This document shows positions 7,069 to 11,337 of a stretch of DNA of 11,337 bases, one piece after another; position 1 is the first letter of the stretch, and every line of letters begins with the position of its first letter. The position numbers were made by a program, and so were the translations under genes. The DNA is from Alphaproteobacteria bacterium. Its GTDB lineage: Bacteria; Pseudomonadota; Alphaproteobacteria; Rhizobiales; Aestuariivirgaceae. The notes under the pieces are model-generated. The model was not told the origin of the DNA and did no database searches. It saw only the letters and a program-made list of their open reading frames with translations. Location: positions 5,360-16,696 of the forward strand of contig VAZZ01000227.1 of assembly GCA_005884715.1 (NCBI GenBank), given 5' to 3'.

Positions 7069-7896
7069 CTACCACAGCGCCCCGCCGGTAATTTGAATAT
7101 TCTCCGCTGTGATGCCTTTGGCCGCCTCGGAACAGATAAACGCCGCCAAAGCGGCAATCTCCTGTGGCTGGATGATGCGCCCTTGCGGATTTTGCTGGGC
7201 GATATCGGCCATCGCTTCTTCCGGAGTCCGCCCCCTGCCTTCCCGCGCCACGACCTGCGCCACATTGCGGCGCATCAATTCGGTTTCAACCCAGGTCGGG
7301 CTGATCATCACGCACGTGACGCCATGCGGCGCACCTTCCAGCGCCACGCAGCGGGTGAAGCCGAGAAGCCCGGATTTGGAGGCGCAATAGGCCGGATTGT
7401 CCTTCCATCCAACCGTTGCCGCGGTCGATCCGATATTGATGATGCGACCCCATTGGCGCTCGATCATGCCGGGCAGAAGCTTGCGCGTCATGCGGAAGGC
7501 GCCATTGAGATTGGTGTCGATGATCTTGAGCCACAATTCGTCCGAATGGCCGCAGATCGGCTGTTCTGCGGTGGTGCCGGCGGCATTGACCAGGATATCC
7601 GCCACCCCGCAAGCCTTCTCGGCGGCAACGACAAACTCATCGATCACCTCGGAGCTGCGCACATCGAGATGGCCGGCGAAAACCCTGGTGCCGAAGGCTT
7701 GAAGCGTCTGGCGGACCGTGGCGATCTCCGCGGGGTCCGGATAGGCCGCGGCATCGCCCTTTCGACCGCTGAGCTCATTGACATAGGAGCCCACGGCGAC
7801 ATGGGCGCCGGCCTCAGCCAGCGCCTTGGCGATCGCCAACCCCTGCCCGGTTAATCCGCCGGTGATGACGGCGCTGCGCCCTGCGAGCGATTTCAT
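7069..7896 (-). CDS. Short-chain dehydrogenase/reductase (SDR), substrate unknown
   Basis: A classical SDR of 275 residues, predicted cytoplasmic NAD(P)-dependent oxidoreductase. The Rossmann motif TGGLTGQG is at 12-19 and NAAG at 104-107. The catalytic set comprises Asn129 (TNLNG), Ser157 (NIGSTAA), Tyr170 and Lys174 (YCASK). The C-terminus ITGGALW matches the usual ITGG ending of FabG-like SDRs. A somewhat long loop (about residues 40-60, NELSGRKGDAAAYPDP) follows the second beta strand, the region that decides NAD or NADP. A GAGGG site overlaps the stop of the preceding binding-protein gene, 5 bases before the ATG. The 7-base gap suggests translational coupling. It probably oxidises an alcohol intermediate of the pathway encoded by this gene string; the substrate cannot be told from sequence. 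Confidence 0.88.
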   Translation of the reverse strand: MKSLAGRSAVITGGLTGQGLAIAKALAEAGAHVAVGSYVNELSGRKGDAAAYPDPAEIATVRQTLQAFGTRVFAGHLDVRSSEVIDEFVVAAEKACGVADILVNAAGTTAEQPICGHSDELWLKIIDTNLNGAFRMTRKLLPGMIERQWGRIINIGSTAATVGWKDNPAYCASKSGLLGFTRCVALEGAPHGVTCVMISPTWVETELMRRNVAQVVAREGRGRTPEEAMADIAQQNPQGRIIQPQEIAALAAFICSEAAKGITAENIQITGGALW

Positions 7897-7903
7897 GCCG
7901 CCC

Positions 7904-9484
7904 TCAAGCGAACCACCAGCGCTGCGTGATCTTCATTCCATCGGCATCGTAATTCGGCGCGACCGCACCATGAGCGAGCTTGTCGGAATGGACATTGACC
8001 AGATTGTTGAACATGAGAACCAGCGCGCCACCGTCCTCAGCCTGGAGATCCTGCAGCTCGGCATACATTTGCGCACGCTTGGCCGCATCAAGTTCCGAGC
8101 GCGCGGCTGCCAATGTCTTGTCGAAGGTCCCATTCGACCAGAAGCTTTCGTTCCAGGCAGCACCTGTTACATAGGCCGTAGTGAACATGGCATCGGGGGT
8201 CGGGCGGCCGTTCCAGTAGCTGAAACACCAGGGCTTCTTCAGCCAGACATTGGACCAGTAGCCGTCATTCGGCTCGCGCACCACATTGATGTCGATGCCG
8301 GCCTTGGCCGCCGACTCTTTCATCAGCAGCGCCGCATCGACGGCGCCGGCAAAAGCCGCATCGGCGGTCGAGAGGTCGACTGCCAATGTCTGCAGCCCCG
8401 CCGCCTTCAAATGGAATTTCACCTTGTCGGGATCATAGGAATGCTGAACTTTGGGCTCCGCGTAGAACGGCACGCCTTTGGCGATCGGATTGTCATTGCC
8501 GACCGTTCCATGGCCGAGCAGGATCTTGTCGACCAGTTCCTTGCGGTCGACAGCATATTTAAGCGCCAGCCTGACATTTTTGTCGTTGAAGGGAGCGACC
8601 GTGCAGTTCATCGGCGCCGTATAATGCGCAAAGCCCGCAATCTCCAAGACCGCGATGCCCGGATTCCTGGCCAGCATTGGAAGCGTCTTGAGATCGGCCC
8701 GGTCGGCGAAATCGACCTCTCCGGTGATGAGCGCGTTCATCCTGGCCGCGACATCGACGATCGAGAGGACCTCGATCTCGTCGAAATAGGTCTGCCCGTG
8801 ATAATTGGCGAAGCGCCTGCCCTCGAACCGGACGCCCGGCTCATAGCTCGATTTGACATAGGGCCCGGTACCCACGCCCGACTCCCAATCCACTTTGCCG
8901 TTGGCCGCCGGCATGATCGGAATATGGAAGTCATAGGTGACGAAAGGAAAATCGGCATTGCCATTCGCTAGCGTGAATATGACCGTATCCTTGCCGTCGG
9001 CCTTCACCTCGGTGAGATCGGAAAGCAGCGGCTTGGCTGCCGACTTCGAGTCAGCACCCTGATGGAATTTGAATGAAGCGACGACGTCGTCAGCATCGAG
9101 GCTCTTGCCATTGTGGAATTCGACGCCCTTGCGCAGCTTGAACACCCATTGCTTGGCATCGGGCGAGGATTCGAAGCTCTCGGCGAGATCGGGAACAATC
9201 TTGCCCTCGGCTGTAACGTCGGTGAGGCTCGAGCGCAGGGCACCCCAGGCGACGATCTGATTAAAGGTGTCGGGAATGCTGCCGGGATCAAGCGTGTCGC
9301 TGGTAGATCCACTTCCGAGGCCGAGCCGGAAGCGCCCGCCCTTTTTCGGCTCTGCCCGCGCCATGGCGGAATAAAGGGTCTGGGCGGAGGCAACGGTGAT
9401 GCCGGCGGCCATGGCCTGCTGGATGAATTCGCGCCGCGACAGGCCGCGCGTCCTGGTGAGAGTCTTCAACCGATCGAGCGTCAT
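7904..9484 (-). CDS. ABC solute-binding protein, dipeptide/oligopeptide class (SBP_bac_5)
   Basis: A periplasmic binding protein of 526 residues in the DppA/OppA family. A twin-arginine signal (SRREF at 16-20) is followed by a hydrophobic stretch, with cleavage likely after AMARA near residue 44. Family hallmarks include LDPGSIPDTFNQIVAWGALRSSL, a LAESFESSPDAKQWVFKLRKGVEFHNGK block and GTGPYV, then VRLALKYAVDRKELVDKIL. The frame is open up to 9610, but the ATG at 9482-9484 has AGGAG 7 bases upstream and gives a complete Tat signal, so I start there; the upstream 42 codons overlap the sulfatase gene. Members of this family bind peptides but also opines, glycosides, nickel or other small molecules, so the ligand is unknown. 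No cognate permease or ATPase gene is in the window. Confidence 0.9.
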   Translation of the reverse strand: MTLDRLKTLTRTRGLSRREFIQQAMAAGITVASAQTLYSAMARAEPKKGGRFRLGLGSGSTSDTLDPGSIPDTFNQIVAWGALRSSLTDVTAEGKIVPDLAESFESSPDAKQWVFKLRKGVEFHNGKSLDADDVVASFKFHQGADSKSAAKPLLSDLTEVKADGKDTVIFTLANGNADFPFVTYDFHIPIMPAANGKVDWESGVGTGPYVKSSYEPGVRFEGRRFANYHGQTYFDEIEVLSIVDVAARMNALITGEVDFADRADLKTLPMLARNPGIAVLEIAGFAHYTAPMNCTVAPFNDKNVRLALKYAVDRKELVDKILLGHGTVGNDNPIAKGVPFYAEPKVQHSYDPDKVKFHLKAAGLQTLAVDLSTADAAFAGAVDAALLMKESAAKAGIDINVVREPNDGYWSNVWLKKPWCFSYWNGRPTPDAMFTTAYVTGAAWNESFWSNGTFDKTLAAARSELDAAKRAQMYAELQDLQAEDGGALVLMFNNLVNVHSDKLAHGAVAPNYDADGMKITQRWWFA

Positions 9485-9513
9485 GTGCTTTCTCCTGTGC
9501 TTTTGTCGTTGAG

Positions 9514-11031
9514 CTAATCGCGCAGCAAGTCTCTTTTTTCTGCTTCGTGATAGGGTTTCGAGCCGCGGTAGTAGCGTTTGGAGGCGTCCTCCCATGGTTG
9601 GTAATCCCATGGCGTCACCTCGCCCGTCTTGAGCGCCTGATAGACGAGCCGCCGGCGGCGCTGGCTGCGCACGATCTCGGCCTTGAGCCGGTGCAGGTCC
9701 CAGCGGCGCGTTACTTCGCTGCGGAATTCCTCGACCAGCCGGGAATGAGCCGGAGCTGCCGCAAGATCGTTGATCTCGTCCGGATCGGCGACCATGTCGA
9801 AGAGTTGCGGCGGATCGTGATCGACGAAAGTAAATTTGTAGCGGCCCTTGCGCAGCATCACATAGGGCGCCGCGACCCCTTCGGACAAAAGCTCGCTGAC
9901 CGCGACACGCTGGTCATCGTCGGCCTTGAACAAGGGCAAAAGACTCGCACCATCGGGCGGATCGGGATATCCTTGCCAATCATCGCCGGCGGCGATCTCA
10001 ACCAGCGTCGGCAGGATATCGACCAGCGAGCAATTGGCCTTGATGCGGTGGGCCCGGGTGATCCCAGGCCCCGCCATGATCAGCGGCACGCGCGCCGACC
10101 AGTCATAGAAGCTCATTTTGTACCAGAGGCCCCGTTCGCCGATCATGTCGCCGTGATCGGCGCAGAAGATGACGATCGTGTCATCGAGGAGTTTTGAGCG
10201 CCGCAAGGCGTCGATCACCTCGCCGATCCGCTCATCGACATAGGATATGCTGCCGTAATAGGCATGCCGCGCGGTCCGTACATCTTCCTCGCTGATGTCG
10301 AATTCGCCGCGGTCATACTGTTCCCACAGGCGCCGGCTGTGCGGATCGCGTTTGTCGGGCGCGATGAACGGCACGCGCGGCAGGTCGATCTCGTCATGGC
10401 GGTAAAGATCGTAGAAGCGCTTTGGCGTGACATAGGGGTCATGCGGATGGGTGAAGGAACTGACCAGCAGGAACGGCCGCTTGTCCGGATCGCGTGCCCA
10501 GTCGAAAATCCGGCGCGACGCGCTATAGGCGACTTCCTCGTCATAATCCTGCTGAAGGGAACGCTCGGCGATGCCCGAATTCTTCACATTCTTCATGTCG
10601 TGGAACCAGTCCATGGTGCGCCACGGATCGTCCCAATCGGCCGTCCAGTTGAAGTCGGACGGGCAGATGTCGGTGGTGACGCGCTCCTCGAAGCCGTGCA
10701 GCTGATCCGGCCCGATGAAATGCATCTTGCCGGAAAGGCATGTGCGATAGCCGAGAAGGCGCAGATAATGCGCGAAGGTCGGGATGTCGGAAGGAAGTTG
10801 TGCCGCATTGTCCCAGGCGCCGATGGTCGAACAGAGCCGCCCTGTCATGAAGGCGAGGCGCGCCGGGGCGCAGAGCGGGAAGTTCGAATAGAAATTCTCG
10901 AATACCGTCCCGCGTTCGGCGATTCCGTCGATATGGGGCGACTTGACGAGCGGATGACCGTAGGCCGCGAGCGCCCGGGCACTCAGCTGATCGACCATCA
11001 GGATGAGGATATTGGGTCGTGCCTTGCTCAT
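9514..11031 (-). CDS. BetC-family (choline-sulfatase-like) type I sulfatase
   Basis: A cytoplasmic sulfatase of 505 residues without a signal peptide, closest in my recollection to choline-O-sulfatase BetC (EC 3.1.6.6), which hydrolyses choline-O-sulfate to choline and sulfate. The N-terminus RPNILILMVDQL carries the metal-binding Asp14. The sulfatase signature is C54-A-P-A-R58, where Cys54 would be converted to formylglycine. Also visible are SGKMHFIGPDQLHGFEER (Lys102, His104), FTHPHDPYV (195-201), and ADHGDM with Asp292 and His293 as metal ligands, followed by GERGLWYKM. Cys at position 54 and the text around it match BetC very closely. The C-terminal tail (after about 470) looks less like BetC as I recall it and may affect substrate choice. 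The start has only a weak GGGA site. It lies 29 bases before the binding-protein gene, with no betA, betB or betI nearby. Confidence 0.88.
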   Translation of the reverse strand: MSKARPNILILMVDQLSARALAAYGHPLVKSPHIDGIAERGTVFENFYSNFPLCAPARLAFMTGRLCSTIGAWDNAAQLPSDIPTFAHYLRLLGYRTCLSGKMHFIGPDQLHGFEERVTTDICPSDFNWTADWDDPWRTMDWFHDMKNVKNSGIAERSLQQDYDEEVAYSASRRIFDWARDPDKRPFLLVSSFTHPHDPYVTPKRFYDLYRHDEIDLPRVPFIAPDKRDPHSRRLWEQYDRGEFDISEEDVRTARHAYYGSISYVDERIGEVIDALRRSKLLDDTIVIFCADHGDMIGERGLWYKMSFYDWSARVPLIMAGPGITRAHRIKANCSLVDILPTLVEIAAGDDWQGYPDPPDGASLLPLFKADDDQRVAVSELLSEGVAAPYVMLRKGRYKFTFVDHDPPQLFDMVADPDEINDLAAAPAHSRLVEEFRSEVTRRWDLHRLKAEIVRSQRRRRLVYQALKTGEVTPWDYQPWEDASKRYYRGSKPYHEAEKRDLLRD

Positions 11032-11049
11032 GCTGCGTTTCCCGGAATT

Positions 11050-11337
11050 TTAAGTTTCTTCAAGCGGTTTTTTCAGCCAGTCGCGATAGAAGCCTTCGAG
11101 GTCAGGCTGGAAATCATGCACGATCGGATAGCCGGGCGCTGCCGCCTCGACCTCATGCAGCGTGCCGCAATCAGGGCAGATGAATTCGCGGATCTCCATC
11201 CATCGCGGATCGGCAATATCGCTGTTCGGATAGATCTCGGCGAGCGCTGCCTCGCTGTTGCGGACGCTGATGCTGGCTTTGAGTTTCCAGTTCCGGCGAT
11301 AGTCGCCAAAGGAATGCCCGCATTCGCATTTGGTCAC
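11050..11337 (-). CDS. Acetone carboxylase gamma subunit-like protein, partial
   Basis: The 3' portion of a gene running off the window end; 95 codons are visible. It matches the small gamma subunit of acetone/acetophenone carboxylases and related hydantoinase-like complexes. It has a Cys-x-Cys-Gly-His start (C4 and C6 of the visible part), YRRNWKLKA, DPRWMEIREFICPDCGTLHEVEA with a CxxC pair (C54, C57), PGYPIVHDF and the tail FYRDWLKKPL. The two cysteine pairs probably bind one zinc ion. The family is usually about 160-170 residues, so roughly 70 residues lie outside. The GTG at the very edge is probably an internal Val codon. In known systems this subunit works with large HyuA/HyuB-like subunits in ATP-dependent carboxylation of ketones; such genes would be expected just beyond 11337. 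It ends 18 bases before the sulfatase start. Confidence 0.8.
   Translation of the reverse strand: MTKCECGHSFGDYRRNWKLKASISVRNSEAALAEIYPNSDIADPRWMEIREFICPDCGTLHEVEAAAPGYPIVHDFQPDLEGFYRDWLKKPLEET

Noticed and set aside
7033..7854. 273-codon plus-strand ORF opposite the SDR gene
   Set aside because: The minus strand carries a complete SDR with catalytic residues, so the plus-strand frame is a shadow.
7826..8971. 381-codon plus-strand ORF opposite the binding-protein gene
   Set aside because: It is antisense to a clear SBP_bac_5 gene with all family blocks. The translated product is Arg/Asp/His-rich in the manner of shadow frames.
9485..9610. Upstream extension of the dipeptide-class binding protein
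   Set aside because: It overlaps the sulfatase gene and would bury the Tat signal. The ATG at 9482-9484 has an AGGAG site at good distance.
9547..10197. 216-codon plus-strand ORF opposite the sulfatase
   Set aside because: It is antisense to the sulfatase C-terminal half and shows no protein family features.
11335..11337. GTG as true start of the acetone-carboxylase-gamma-like gene
   Set aside because: The family is about 70 residues longer at the N-terminus, so this is more likely an internal Val codon of a gene cut by the window edge.

Overview
The window looks like a chromosomal stretch of an alphaproteobacterium, most likely from the Hyphomicrobiales (rhizobial group). This rests on high G+C at third codon positions, a complete urtABCDE urea-transport operon of the rhizobial kind, a GC-rich palindromic intergenic repeat of a type common in rhizobial genomes, and periplasmic binding proteins with Tat-type leaders. 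Genus cannot be fixed from the sequence.

Plus strand, 1-6097: a 271-base leader region precedes urtA. It holds a near-perfect sigma-54 (RpoN) -24/-12 promoter at 213-227, an exact 11-base repeat whose second copy covers the -12 element, and a small dyad. Then come urtA (urea-binding protein), a palindromic repeat element filling the urtA-urtB gap, urtB and urtC (permeases, ATGA overlap), urtD and urtE (ATPases, ATGA overlap). Together they encode a five-subunit ABC importer for urea, probably induced on nitrogen limitation. No urease gene lies inside the window. A 66-codon ORF with a good ribosome binding site follows urtE by 8 bases; I do not recognise its product.

Minus strand, 11337-6082: a convergent gene string, read in its own direction. 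It contains the 3' part of an acetone-carboxylase-gamma-like gene, a BetC-type (choline-sulfatase family) sulfatase, a Tat-exported solute-binding protein of the dipeptide/oligopeptide class, a short-chain dehydrogenase, and a broken gene for a ChoX/ProX-type choline or betaine binding protein. Spacing is tight (7 to about 50 bases), which suggests one operon whose promoter and first genes lie beyond base 11337. No transporter permease or ATPase accompanies either binding protein here. My reading is a catabolic/scavenging cluster for a sulfated or amine-bearing small molecule; the substrate is inference.

The most notable points are the ChoX-like gene, which has an in-frame TGA and also lacks a normal start codon, the unusual company of the BetC-type sulfatase, and the control region of urtA with its sigma-54 promoter and overlapping repeat. 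The urt operon itself is a known system.
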